Position numbers and translations under genes: made by a program
From: Hyphomicrobium sp. CS1GBMeth3
GTDB lineage: Bacteria > Pseudomonadota > Alphaproteobacteria > Rhizobiales > Hyphomicrobiaceae
Reading direction: 5' to 3'
DNA length: 64,000 nt
Assembly (NCBI RefSeq): GCF_900117455.1
Contig: NZ_FPHO01000003.1
Location: 1,578,501 to 1,642,500, forward strand
Part shown: in pieces, positions 17,645-26,540 of the stretch
How the letters are laid out: the number at the start of each line of letters is the position of its first letter
How positions within the stretch are numbered: position 1 is the stretch's first letter
The notes under the pieces: generated by a model
Told to the model about the DNA's origin: nothing
The model's input: the letters and a program-made list of their open reading frames with translations, nothing else
Databases searched by the model: none

Positions 17645-18856
17645 ATGTCAGAAATCATGCAGATCGACATCAGCAGCCAGGACTACTTTCGCGATCCCGC
17701 TGCCGCAATCGCGCGATTGCGCGCGATGGGTCCCATGGTCGAGATCCGTTTCCCCATCGTGGGCAAGGTTTGGATCACGACGACGCAGGAGCTGGCGGCC
17801 CGTGTGCTGAAAGACAGTGAGACGTTCAGCCTGCGCAAGAAGGATGGCACGATCGCCGGCTTACAGTGGTGGATGTCAGGGCTCATCCGAACGCTCGCCA
17901 ATAACATGCTGACGATGGACGAACCCGACCACACGCGCTTGCGGGAGATCGTTGACGAGGCGTTCCGCCGCCGCGCCATACTCGACATGGAGCCGCGCAT
18001 TCGGGCGATTGCGGACACACTGGCGGATAAGCTGTTCGCGGACGGCAGCCCGGCGGACCTGGTTGATCGTTTTGCGCGCCGTGTGCCGCTTTCTGTCATC
18101 TGCGAGCTGCTTGGCCTGCCCGAGTCCGACCGCCCGCGCTTCATAGCTTGGACCAACAGGTTCACGCGCCTCGCCAGCTTTGTGGGCTTCTTCGCCCTGA
18201 TCCCCGCCATGGCCTCGATGAAACGCTACCTTGAAGGGCAGCTCGAGGCAGCGCGAAAGCACGGCGGCGAGGGGCTGATCGCCGAGCTTATCCGCGTCGA
18301 GAAGAAAGGCGGGCGGATCAGCCGTGACGAAATGGTCGCGATGATCTTCTTGTTGCTCGGCGCCGGAACGGAGACCACGACGCATCTGATCAGCGGATCG
18401 GCATACGAGGTCTTGCGCGAACGGAAATTGCGCGACTGGCTGGCGGAAGATTGGAGTCGCGCCAACTTGGCCGTTGAGGAGTTTTTGCGCTTCGTCTCGC
18501 CGGTGCAATTCTCAAAGCCGCGCTACGTCCGAAAGGACATTGAGCTAAGTAGCATTCGTGTGAAGGCTGGCGACAGGATTATGGCCATGATCGTTGCGGC
18601 CAATATGGATCCGGCGTTGAACGACCATCCCGAACAGCTTGACCTGTCGCGGCACCCCAATCGCCATCTCGCCTTCGGCACCGGCATCCATTTCTGCCTC
18701 GGCCACCAGCTCGCGCGCATCGAAGGCAAGTGCGCGCTTGAAGCCCTGCTGACGCGTTGGCCCAAGCTCGGCCTTGCCGTACCGGATTCCGCGATCAGAT
18801 GGCAGGAGCGACCCGGCATCAGGGCCATCGCGAAGCTTCCGGTCGTTGCCGGGTGA
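17645..18856 (+). CDS. cytochrome P450
   Basis: The 403-residue soluble bacterial-type P450 shows the I-helix motif LLGAGTETTTHL, the K-helix ExxR in VEEFLRFVSP, and the heme loop HLAFGTGIHFCLGHQLARIE with axial Cys351. The N-terminus lacks a membrane anchor. The substrate cannot be told. It lies 41 bases downstream of kdpE in the same direction and might receive read-through from kdp, but nothing links it functionally. No ferredoxin or reductase gene is adjacent, so its electron donors must be encoded elsewhere. Confidence 0.92.
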   Translation: MSEIMQIDISSQDYFRDPAAAIARLRAMGPMVEIRFPIVGKVWITTTQELAARVLKDSETFSLRKKDGTIAGLQWWMSGLIRTLANNMLTMDEPDHTRLREIVDEAFRRRAILDMEPRIRAIADTLADKLFADGSPADLVDRFARRVPLSVICELLGLPESDRPRFIAWTNRFTRLASFVGFFALIPAMASMKRYLEGQLEAARKHGGEGLIAELIRVEKKGGRISRDEMVAMIFLLLGAGTETTTHLISGSAYEVLRERKLRDWLAEDWSRANLAVEEFLRFVSPVQFSKPRYVRKDIELSSIRVKAGDRIMAMIVAANMDPALNDHPEQLDLSRHPNRHLAFGTGIHFCLGHQLARIEGKCALEALLTRWPKLGLAVPDSAIRWQERPGIRAIAKLPVVAG

Positions 18857-19010
18857 TGGCCATGCCTCAAGCGGATTGGCGATCTATGTTAGGTCACAAT
18901 CGACGGGCGGCAACCATCAGACGGAAGATCTATGCTGAAACCAGTAGTGTCCAAGTTGTTAGCACGTGCCAGGTTCATGCTGCTCTGTCTCTCAATGAAG
19001 GAGATGGACC

Positions 19011-19670
19011 ATGGAACAAGACCATGCACTTGCTGCTGACAAGATCACGCGCCGGACGCCTTGGAACAAAGGGAAACTCGTCGGCGCAAAGCCGCCCCTG
19101 AAGCCGAGCCATGTCTGGTCGATCCGAACGAAGCTGCAAATCGAGGGCAAGAAGCGTGATCTCGCCCTGTTTAATCTTGCGATCGATAGCAAGCTGCGCG
19201 GCTGCGACGTCGTCGCCGTCAAAGTTGAGGACGTCGTCGCCGTCAAAGTTGAGGACGTCGCGCCGAGCGGATATGCGACGGATCGAGCGACAATCAGGCA
19301 GAAGAAGACTGGCAGACCAGTTCGGTTCGAGCTTACCGACCAAACCCGACAGGCACTCGATGACTACCTGAGACGCACCGACAGAAAGTCGGGCCAGTTT
19401 CTGTTTGCGGGTCGTGGCGACACGGGCGGCCTGACTACTCGGCAGTACGCCCGGCTCGTGCAGGAGTGGGTGGCCAGCATAGGCCTCGATCCGGCAAAGT
19501 TTGGCACGCATTCGCTGCGACGCACGAAGGCGGTACTGATTTACCGGAGGACTGGCAACCTGAGGGCCGTCCAGCTTCTGCTTGGACATTCCAAGATTGA
19601 GAGCACCGTGCGGTACCTCGGCATCGAGGTCGATGACGCGATTGAGATCGCAGAGAAGATCGATATCTAA
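19011..19670 (+). CDS. catalytic-domain-only tyrosine recombinase with an internal 8-residue duplication
   Basis: AAGGAG lies 7 bases before the ATG. The 219-residue protein consists almost only of the tyrosine-recombinase catalytic domain. Arg63 (SKLRGCD), a Lys near 98-99 (RQKKTGRP), His167-Arg170 (THSLRRT), His193 (LLLGHSKIE) and the nucleophile Tyr202 (VRYLGI) are all present. These short integrase-like proteins occur in many Alphaproteobacteria. Unusually, residues 67-82 contain VVAVKVED twice in tandem, right after the catalytic Arg, where a single unit is expected. It may be intact, or slightly damaged by this duplication. Confidence 0.8.
   Translation: MEQDHALAADKITRRTPWNKGKLVGAKPPLKPSHVWSIRTKLQIEGKKRDLALFNLAIDSKLRGCDVVAVKVEDVVAVKVEDVAPSGYATDRATIRQKKTGRPVRFELTDQTRQALDDYLRRTDRKSGQFLFAGRGDTGGLTTRQYARLVQEWVASIGLDPAKFGTHSLRRTKAVLIYRRTGNLRAVQLLLGHSKIESTVRYLGIEVDDAIEIAEKIDI
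19206..19253 (+). repeat. tandem 24-base duplication inside the integrase gene
   Basis: Two identical 24-base copies (19206-19229 and 19230-19253, each beginning GACGTCGTCGCC) are followed by the first 7 bases of a third. The length is a multiple of three, so the frame is kept. Confidence 0.9.
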
Positions 19671-19693
19671 CGCGATGCACCAGTAAGCAGACG

Positions 19694-19724
19694 TGATCGG
19701 CGATCGCCTCGGCATCGCCGATCA
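19694..19724 (+). terminator. perfect 11-bp hairpin 23 bases after the integrase gene
   Basis: Arms TGATCGGCGAT and ATCGCCGATCA surround the 9-base loop CGCCTCGGC. There is no T-run downstream. It may act as a transcription end or as a structured repeat. Confidence 0.5.
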
Positions 19725-19744
19725 TGGGAGGTCTGATTGCATCT

Positions 19745-19786
19745 ATGGGACGACGCTGCCGTCGAAATGCCGAGAAAGCGGTCGTC
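19745..19786 (+). repeat. hairpin intergenic repeat, copy 2 (partner at 9399)
   Basis: This is the partner of 9399-9440, with 40 of 42 bases identical. A19753 and T19782 replace T and A of copy 1 and still pair, so the stem GACGACGCT/AGCGGTCGTC is kept. Confidence 0.75.
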
Positions 19787-20106
19787 GGTGGCGCACCTGA
19801 AGGTATACGGGGTACATGAAATTTCGCGTCTGATTTCCGCCCGGAAACGGACATCAGCGGTATGACAATGCCCGGGGCCGCCGCAGACCATACGCTGGCA
19901 CTTGTGCAGAACAATCTCGAAGCGGATCAGAGAAGCTGCCTCTGGACGCGCAACAACCGCCTTGTTGTCGTCCAGGGTTCTTCGCTTCCTCACCGAGTTC
20001 GAGCGGTCACGTCAGGCCGACGATATTCCGGCTCTAAAGGCGATCTCGCCAAGTTCAACGCGGATGCGGGCCGGACGTAGAGGGGGTGGCCGCATCCGCC
20101 GTTTCC
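19787..20106. other. intergenic region without a supported gene
   Basis: Only short unconvincing frames are found in this 320-base stretch between the repeat and the converging ABM monooxygenase gene. Confidence 0.4.
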
Positions 20107-20397
20107 TTATTTGACGTCCACCGGACCCGAGACCACTGCCGTTCTCTCCGCAAGCTCAGTGATCCTAGCCAAATAATCTTGAAAGTGGGGCGTGTCTCGA
20201 TGCGCCTCTACAGCGGCTCGGTCTCGATAGAGTTCATCGAGAACGTAGCGATCCTCGTTTGAAGAGTCGCGCCAGACATCCCAACGCAGATTTCCGGGTT
20301 CCGCCCGGCAATGCGGCGCCATGCTGATAAGCAGGGTCTGAAGTTCTGCGCCCTTGCCGGGGCGGGCAGTAAGGATGGCGGTTATCTTGGACGTCAT
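20107..20397 (-). CDS. antibiotic-biosynthesis-monooxygenase (ABM) domain protein
   Basis: The 96-residue protein starting MTSKITAILTARPGKGAEL has the ferredoxin-like ABM fold. PGKGAELQTLLISM, the PGNLRWDVWRDSSNEDRYVLDELYRD core and the HRDTPHFQDYLARI helix are its typical parts. Such small proteins act as cofactor-free quinol or aromatic monooxygenases or have unknown roles. An upstream in-frame start at 20421 adds eight residues but lacks support. It is the last gene of a minus-strand series and lies 95 bases after the DJ-1/PfpI gene. Confidence 0.82.
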   Translation of the reverse strand: MTSKITAILTARPGKGAELQTLLISMAPHCRAEPGNLRWDVWRDSSNEDRYVLDELYRDRAAVEAHRDTPHFQDYLARITELAERTAVVSGPVDVK

Positions 20398-20492
20398 GTG
20401 AAGACTCCAATCGACGCACACGTGCGGTGCGTTTGAGGGCGATAGAGGACGAGCCAGCGATTGTCACCGCCAGCTCGAACGATCTTGCAAAC

Positions 20493-21167
20493 TCAAGCAG
20501 TCCGCTTGAGGGCGGCGAGCAACTCTTTGGCCAGCGGTTCCGCCGAGGCGGGGTTCTGGCCGGTAATGAGACGGCCATCTACAACGACATGCGGCTGCCA
20601 GTTGTCGGCGGACGAGTAATCGGCCCCCTCGGCCCTCAGCGCGTCCTCAGGACCGTACGGTACATCCTCGCGGGCGTAATCATATTCTTCCTTTGCCGAG
20701 AACGCCGTGAGCTTCTTGCCGCGCACGAACGGTGTGCCGTCACCGAGATCCACACCGAGCAGCGAGACCGGACCGTGACACACAGCCGTCACGATCTTAC
20801 CCGTGCTCCAGGCGCGGACGATGGCCTTCTGGACGTCCGCATTGCGTGCGATGTCGACCACGGGGCCCAGGCCACCAGGCACAAGGATGGCGTCATAATC
20901 CGCGGCGTCTACTTCCGACAGCTTGCGGCTGTGATTCAGCCGACGAAAGGCCTTGCTCTCGAAAAACTCTTTCTGGGCGGGGTCTTGCTCGTCGTAGGCG
21001 TCGTGCGGCGTCCATCCACCTGCAGGTGACGCGAACTCGATCGCGATCCCGGCCTTGTCGAGCACCTCGAACGGATGAGCGACCTCGGCGAAAAAGAAGC
21101 CGGTTTTACGATTGTGCGGGCCGATCACGGCCGCGTTGGTGACGATGAAAAGTACATGCTGCGTCAT
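20493..21167 (-). CDS. DJ-1/PfpI superfamily protein (Hsp31-like)
   Basis: The 224-residue protein starts after AAGGAGCAAAGCG. It has the nucleophile elbow IVTAVCHGPVSLLGV with its Cys, the upstream loop AILVPGGLGPVVD, and FASPAGGWTPHDAY, all typical of the Hsp31/glyoxalase III-like branch. Members act on glyoxals or as chaperones or glutamine-amidotransferase-like hydrolases; which applies here cannot be told. It lies between the MFS exporter and the ABM monooxygenase on the same strand, in a likely stress or detoxification block. Confidence 0.85.
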   Translation of the reverse strand: MTQHVLFIVTNAAVIGPHNRKTGFFFAEVAHPFEVLDKAGIAIEFASPAGGWTPHDAYDEQDPAQKEFFESKAFRRLNHSRKLSEVDAADYDAILVPGGLGPVVDIARNADVQKAIVRAWSTGKIVTAVCHGPVSLLGVDLGDGTPFVRGKKLTAFSAKEEYDYAREDVPYGPEDALRAEGADYSSADNWQPHVVVDGRLITGQNPASAEPLAKELLAALKRTA

Positions 21168-21269
21168 CGCTTTGCTCCTTGAATGAAGTTGGCCTGCTCC
21201 GTTGTACAGTTGGCTTCAACGACACTTCGAGAACGTCGTGGGGTTAGCCGTCCCACCGTCCACGGCGTC

Positions 21270-22871
21270 TCACGTCACTGACATGAAGTGAGTTGCCGAA
21301 GCCTCGCCTGAGCGATTGAGCTTCCAGATTTGCTGCTGCACGGCGCGATCATCGGCGCTCACATGCTCGTGGTGGCGCATGTGCTGTAGCCATGACGCCT
21401 CCTGCCACGTCTCCACGAAGCGATTGGGAATGCTCAGGTCCTCCATCAGCGACCAGCCGAAAGCTCCGTTTCGGCGTCGCGCTTGCGCGAGTTGCCCCAT
21501 GAGTTCGACGAAACGCCCACGGTCATCCGCCTCGATATCGTAGACGATCTGGATCATGACGGGCCCGCGATCTGTCTCGTGGCCAGGATCGATAACGGGC
21601 TCGGGCCAATGCATCGACGGCGTGAGATCCATGCTCTCGCCCTGGCTGAGCTTGATCCCGCGCGTGATCAACAGGGCGACGAGGGCCCCCGCGGCCGCCG
21701 TGACGAGCGCCGCGGGAATCCCGACATGCGTCGCAAGATGTCCCCACAGCAGGCTTCCAGCCGTCATCGATCCGTAGAAGACCATGAGAAAAATGGATAG
21801 CCCCCGTGCGCGCACCCAGTTTGGCAGCGCCGTCTGGGCCGACACGTTGAGCGTAGACATCACCGCGATCCACGAGATGCCTGCCACGACCGCGCATCCG
21901 GCCGCGACATAGGAATCGGGCACCAGCGCAATAAGGACCATGACGGTCGAGAGCCCCACCGTTCCGAGCATCACGGCGCCATCGGCTCCGACCTGGGATT
22001 TGACCTGCGGGAGAAAGACCGCGCCGGCGACGGCGCCAGCGCCGAGGCAGCCGAGCAGGATGCCGTAGAGAGAAGCGCCTCCCGCCAGAACGTTGCGAGC
22101 GATCAGCGGAAGCAGGGCCCAGAAGGCGCTTCCGAACACGAAGAAGGCTGCAGCTCTCAAAAGGGTCGATTTCACGGGGCGACTGTGAAGCGTGTAGCGC
22201 ACGCCCGAGATCATCGCCGGAACGAGCGTTTCAGCCGGCAAACGGCTTTGCTTGGCCTCGGGTGCCCGCCACCACAGAAGCGCAATCACGATACCGATAA
22301 TGCTCACCGCATTGAGCACGAACGGCACGGCCATGCCGTAGGCGACGATGAGGAAGCCGGCGAGCGCGGGGCCGATGGCACGGCTGATGTTGATGCCCAT
22401 CGAGTTGAGCGCCACCGCCGACGTCAGCTCTTCCCTTGGAACCAGTTGCGGAACCACGGCCTGCCAAGCCGGCGCCATGATGGCGACGCCCGTCCCCATC
22501 ACAAACGTAATCGAGAGAAGCAACATCGGCGTGACCGCATCCCGGCTCACGAGGAACGCCAGCAATGCGGCGACGCATCCAAGAAAGAGATTGACCGCGA
22601 TCAGGAGACGCCGCCGGTCGACAATGTCCGCGAGAGCGCCTGCCGGCAGCGCGAACAGGAAAATAGGCAGCGTGGTGGCGGCTTGAACCGCTGCAACGAC
22701 GAACGGCGAGGGCGATAGCTCCGTCATGAGCCACCCTGCGCCGACATCGTGCATCCAGGTGCCGATGTTCGAGACGAGCGTCGCGAACCACAACAGCGTG
22801 AACGCCGAGTGTCGGAATGGAGACCATGCTCCGGGAGGCGTCACGGCTCGCGTATCGGTGGCGTTCGTCAC
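21270..22871 (-). CDS. MFS exporter of the MFS_3 (EntS-like) family with C-terminal ABM-like domain
   Basis: The 533-residue protein has about twelve membrane helices, starting FTLLWFATLVSNIGTWMHDV, which is typical of MFS_3 transporters. Its last ~90 residues form a soluble domain (IQIVYDIEADDRGRFVELMG onward) resembling the small ABM fold, also usual in this family. Substrates of relatives include siderophores and small toxic compounds. The start codon overlaps the stop of the HlyD-like adaptor gene (ATGA), so the two are translationally coupled and probably work together in efflux. Confidence 0.88.
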   Translation of the reverse strand: MTNATDTRAVTPPGAWSPFRHSAFTLLWFATLVSNIGTWMHDVGAGWLMTELSPSPFVVAAVQAATTLPIFLFALPAGALADIVDRRRLLIAVNLFLGCVAALLAFLVSRDAVTPMLLLSITFVMGTGVAIMAPAWQAVVPQLVPREELTSAVALNSMGINISRAIGPALAGFLIVAYGMAVPFVLNAVSIIGIVIALLWWRAPEAKQSRLPAETLVPAMISGVRYTLHSRPVKSTLLRAAAFFVFGSAFWALLPLIARNVLAGGASLYGILLGCLGAGAVAGAVFLPQVKSQVGADGAVMLGTVGLSTVMVLIALVPDSYVAAGCAVVAGISWIAVMSTLNVSAQTALPNWVRARGLSIFLMVFYGSMTAGSLLWGHLATHVGIPAALVTAAAGALVALLITRGIKLSQGESMDLTPSMHWPEPVIDPGHETDRGPVMIQIVYDIEADDRGRFVELMGQLAQARRRNGAFGWSLMEDLSIPNRFVETWQEASWLQHMRHHEHVSADDRAVQQQIWKLNRSGEASATHFMSVT

Positions 22872-23773
22872 TGGGCTGCTCGCGTTGAAGGCGGACCGCT
22901 GTGAATCGCCGAGAGAACCTGCACGGTGAGGCCGGGCACGAGAACCCCGTCCGGGTTCGGGAATTCCGCCCAGGTCGTCAGCATGCCGGTGCTCCTGTCC
23001 ACTTCCGCACTTTCGAACTTCGGCTGTCCATGATGCGCGTAAGTTTCTCCGGAGGGGAGGACGAGAGAGAGAACGATTTTGTCGAACATGTCGCGCGCCG
23101 ACGTCGTCCCCGCCTTCTTGAGAGACCGCTGCCGATCCTCGTAGGAAACGCTGTAGCCGACCAGGATCGGATCGGTCTGGACGATCTCGGCCAGGACCGT
23201 TCCAGCCTCCGCTTCGACGAAGGCACCCGGCGCCACGCGAGGGCGCACGATACCGGCAATCGACGCAACGATACGCGTCCGCCGAAGCGCCAACTCCGCT
23301 CTGCGTAAGGCGCTTTCCTGCCTTGCGACCACCGCTTTTGCGACGTTGACTTCGATCATTGCTTGCGTGGCGCGCGCTTCCGCTCCGCTCCCGCGTTCGG
23401 CAAGGCGGCTTTGCCGTTCTGCTACGTCCTCCGCCAGTCGCAGCTGCGCAATCGATTCATCGAGCGCCGCTTTCGCCGCCGCGACGTCGATCTCGAATTC
23501 CGCCGCATCGATCTCGAACAGCGGCTCACCGATTTCGACTTGCCGACCTGAAACGACCAAAACCCGGCTTACGATACCCGTGACCTGGTTGGCGACGGCG
23601 ACCCTCGCCCGCGGCTCGACGACACCGTCTAACGTGAGGTTTAGCGGCTCGGCCGCCATTCCTCCGCTCGAGGACAACGCCACCACCGCCAACAGGCACG
23701 CAAAAGAGCTGCCTGCGAGTGAGCGGGCGCGCGGTCTAGCGTGTCGTTGTGCCCTGTTTTCCTGCATGCTCAT
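22868..23773 (-). CDS. HlyD/RND-type periplasmic adaptor protein
   Basis: The 301-residue protein begins with an Arg-rich signal segment followed by SSFACLLAVVALSSSGGMAA. A biotinyl-lipoyl-like half motif (DGVVEPRARVAVANQVTGIV and RIVASIAGIVRPRVAPGAFV) flanks an alpha-helical hairpin (about 95-165). A beta-barrel part with DRSTGMLTTWAEFPNPDGVL follows, typical of membrane fusion proteins. The ATG at 23773 forms an ATGA overlap with the amidohydrolase stop, and the gene end overlaps the MFS start in the same way. Open frame continues upstream only as antisense shadow. Pairing with an MFS pump instead of an RND pump suggests a tripartite-like efflux unit. Confidence 0.88.
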   Translation of the reverse strand: MSMQENRAQRHARPRARSLAGSSFACLLAVVALSSSGGMAAEPLNLTLDGVVEPRARVAVANQVTGIVSRVLVVSGRQVEIGEPLFEIDAAEFEIDVAAAKAALDESIAQLRLAEDVAERQSRLAERGSGAEARATQAMIEVNVAKAVVARQESALRRAELALRRTRIVASIAGIVRPRVAPGAFVEAEAGTVLAEIVQTDPILVGYSVSYEDRQRSLKKAGTTSARDMFDKIVLSLVLPSGETYAHHGQPKFESAEVDRSTGMLTTWAEFPNPDGVLVPGLTVQVLSAIHSGPPSTRAAQ

Positions 23774-25725
23774 GCCGCGAAGCATGAGCAGCCGAGAGCG
23801 CCCCAGAAGGCGTTCTTGTCGGAAACGGGGAGCGGATTGTTCCAGGCGATCATATGATCGTGGCCGTGAACGCCGCAGTGAGAATTGCAGCCGTCGGCAC
23901 ACGCCCGCGCATGCTTCGTTTCGCCGCCAACTTCGGCACGCTGCGCCGGGCTCGGAACCGTATTTACCGGGCTCCAGTCCGGCGACGCAGGCGGGATGGG
24001 CGGCGAAAGGTCCGCGAAACTGCCTTCGCCATAGACCACATCTCCGCCGACGATCGTGAGCACCGAATTGATCCGCCGGATCTCCTGCGGCGGAACCGCC
24101 ATGTAGTCCGCGGACAGCACCACGAGGTCGGCATACTTGCCGGGAGCGAGCGTCCCTTTGACATCGGCTTCGCCGGAGAACCAGGCCGACCCCTCGGTCC
24201 AGACCCGGAGCGCGGTTTCGCGATCGAGAGTGTTGCTTTCCCCGTAGAGCGGAAGCCCTCCGAGGGTCTGCCCGGTCGTCAACCAGAAGAGCGCAACCCA
24301 GGGGTCGTAGGACGACACGCGTGTCGCGTCCGTACCCCCGCCGACAGGCAGGCCGGCAGCAAGCATCGTGCTGACCGGAGGGGTCGCTTGAGCGGCTTCC
24401 GCGCCGTAGCGCTCGACGAAATATTCTCCCTGGAACGCCATGCGATGCTGAATGGCGATGCCGCCGCCGAGCGCCTTGATGCGGTCGATGTTGCGGTCGC
24501 TGATCGTCTCCGCGTGATCGATGATGAGCCGGGCGTCGAACGCCTGCTTCCCGTTCACGCGCTCGAACACGGTGAGGAAGCGGTCGATGGATTCGTCGTA
24601 GGTTGCGTGAATTCGGAACGGCCACTTGTTCGCCGCGAGCAGCTCGACAATCGGCTCGAGTTCGCTTTCCATCGTCGGCGCAAGGTCGGGACGCGGCTCG
24701 AGGAAGTTCTCGAAATCGGCGGCCGACCACGTGAGGTTCTCGCCGGCGCCGTTCATACGCAAGAGGCTGCTTCCCGCTCCGGGCTTCACCATCGAAATCC
24801 AGCGCTCGTAGTCGCCAAGCTCTCCGCCCGCGTTCTGCGCGAATAGGTTGTAGGCGATGCGCACCGTGAGTTCGCCGGCATCGTGCAGGCGTTGAATGAC
24901 GTCGTAGTCGTCAGGATAGTTCTGGCCGCCGCCGCCCGCGTCGATCACTGAGGTGATCCCGAGGCGGTTCATCTCGCGCATGTAGTGGCGCGTCGAGTTG
25001 ATCTGATCCTCGACCGGAAGCCTCGGCCCACGCGCCAGTGTTGAATAGAGAATGAGCGCTGACGGCTTGGCGAGCAGCAGTCCCGTGGGGTGCCCACTGG
25101 CATCCTTCTCGATGACGCCACCGGGCGGGTTCGGCGTCGATTTATCGAATCCCAGAACGTTGAGCGCAGCCCTGTTCAGAAGCGCGCGCCCATAAAGGTG
25201 AAGGATAAAGACTGGGGTGTCCGGCGCCGCCTGATTAATCTCGTCGAGCGTCGGCATTCGCCGCTCGGCGAACTGGAACTCCGACCACCCCCCCACGACG
25301 CGCACCCACTGGGGCGCAGGCGTACGGGCCGCCTGCTCTTTCAAAACGCGCAACGCGTCGGCAACGGACGGCACGCCTTCCCATCTCAGCTCCATATTGA
25401 AGTTAAGCCCGCCGCGTATCAGATGCGTATGGCTATCGTTGAGACCGGGGATGACACGGCGGCCGCCGAGATCGATGACCTTGGTTCCGGGCACGGCCGT
25501 CCGCATGATGTCGTCGGTCGTACCAACCGCTTGGACGAGCCCGTCCTTGATCGCCAGCGCCTGCACATCCGGCGTGGCGGCATCGAGCGTGGTGATGCGT
25601 CCGTCGCGCAGGACGAGATCGGGTGAATCGGTCATCTCTTGTCCCCAAGCAAAGCGCGATTGCGCCGTTGACAGCACTCCAGCGGACGCGAGTCCCTTCA
25701 CGAAGCTGCGGCGGCGTATGGTCAT
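23770..25725 (-). CDS. Tat-exported amidohydrolase (YtcJ-like, amidohydrolase family 3)
   Basis: The protein has about 651 residues. A twin-arginine signal (TIRRRSFVKGLASAGVLS) lies at the N-terminus. The metal-site motif VIPGLNDSHTHLIRGG (HxH), DARLIIDHAETIS, and GGGTDATRVSSYDPW with the C-terminal metal ligand match metal-dependent hydrolases of the YtcJ branch. An unusual tail of about 50 residues holds several Cys and His (ACADGCNSHCGVHGHDHM, then CSCFAA). The substrate is unknown. It is linked by overlaps to an adaptor and an MFS exporter, which suggests extracytoplasmic hydrolysis tied to export of the same or related compounds. Confidence 0.87.
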   Translation of the reverse strand: MTIRRRSFVKGLASAGVLSTAQSRFAWGQEMTDSPDLVLRDGRITTLDAATPDVQALAIKDGLVQAVGTTDDIMRTAVPGTKVIDLGGRRVIPGLNDSHTHLIRGGLNFNMELRWEGVPSVADALRVLKEQAARTPAPQWVRVVGGWSEFQFAERRMPTLDEINQAAPDTPVFILHLYGRALLNRAALNVLGFDKSTPNPPGGVIEKDASGHPTGLLLAKPSALILYSTLARGPRLPVEDQINSTRHYMREMNRLGITSVIDAGGGGQNYPDDYDVIQRLHDAGELTVRIAYNLFAQNAGGELGDYERWISMVKPGAGSSLLRMNGAGENLTWSAADFENFLEPRPDLAPTMESELEPIVELLAANKWPFRIHATYDESIDRFLTVFERVNGKQAFDARLIIDHAETISDRNIDRIKALGGGIAIQHRMAFQGEYFVERYGAEAAQATPPVSTMLAAGLPVGGGTDATRVSSYDPWVALFWLTTGQTLGGLPLYGESNTLDRETALRVWTEGSAWFSGEADVKGTLAPGKYADLVVLSADYMAVPPQEIRRINSVLTIVGGDVVYGEGSFADLSPPIPPASPDWSPVNTVPSPAQRAEVGGETKHARACADGCNSHCGVHGHDHMIAWNNPLPVSDKNAFWGALGCSCFAA

Positions 25726-25794
25726 GGAAACCTCCATGGTCTACCGGCGTCTTCTGCGCGGAGAAGCCGGTCGAGCACGATCTATCGAATATGA

Positions 25795-26475
25795 TTACGC
25801 AGCAGCGACGGGATCGAGCACGGGGCCATGCTCGGCACGCTCGGGCGCCTTGTGCACCATGGTGTAAGCGTAATCGACACCCATTCCGTAGGCGCCTCCG
25901 TGCTCCTTCACGATGCCCGTCACAGCCTCGTACGTATCGCGGCGAGCCCAGTCGCGCTGCCACTCCAGCAGCACCTGAAGCCACGTCACCGGCACCACGC
26001 CGGCCTGGGTCATGCGCTGCATGGCAAAATCGTGTGCATCCTTGGAGGTTCCGCCCGATGCATCGGCCACCATGTAGATCTCGTAGTCGGCATCGTTCAT
26101 GGCCGACAGCGCGAACGTCGTGTTGCAGACCTCCGTCCAAAGCCCAGAGACGACCACCTTCTTGCGCCCGGCTTTGGCAAGGGCATCGCGGACCTTCTGG
26201 TCATCCCAAGAGTTCATCGACGTCCGTTCGAGCAGCGACACATCCGGAAAAACGGAGAGGAGCTCCGGATACGTGTGCCCTGAAAAGGATTCCGTCTCGA
26301 CGGTGGTGATGACCGTCGGAATGTTGAACACCCTGGCGGCCTTTGCGAGAGCGACGACGTTGTTCTTGAGAGTCTGGCGATCGATAGACTGGACCCCGAA
26401 TGCCATCTGGGGCTGCTGGTCGATGAAGATGAGCTGACTGTTTTGCGGCGTAAGGACTTCGGTGAGATAAGACAT
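25795..26475 (-). CDS. isochorismatase-family cysteine hydrolase
   Basis: The start at 26475 (MSYLTEVLTPQNSQL) follows AAGGAGCTACAG, so the longer frame from 26571 is not used. In the 226-residue protein the catalytic Asp is in LIFIDQQPQMAFG and the nucleophile Cys in VVSGLWTEVCNTTFALSAM, matching the YcaC/isochorismatase-like hydrolases. The real substrate of this branch is unknown. It lies 69 bases upstream of the amidohydrolase gene and is probably co-transcribed with it. Confidence 0.87.
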   Translation of the reverse strand: MSYLTEVLTPQNSQLIFIDQQPQMAFGVQSIDRQTLKNNVVALAKAARVFNIPTVITTVETESFSGHTYPELLSVFPDVSLLERTSMNSWDDQKVRDALAKAGRKKVVVSGLWTEVCNTTFALSAMNDADYEIYMVADASGGTSKDAHDFAMQRMTQAGVVPVTWLQVLLEWQRDWARRDTYEAVTGIVKEHGGAYGMGVDYAYTMVHKAPERAEHGPVLDPVAAA

Positions 26476-26540
26476 CTGTAGCTCCTTCATTTTCGCCCAG
26501 CATACTGAGCCATGTGGTTCCAAACGAGTTGTGATCGACG

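Noticed and set aside
23774-24730. Upstream extension of the HlyD-like adaptor
   Set aside because: It is a shadow of the amidohydrolase gene; the normal start overlaps the amidohydrolase stop.
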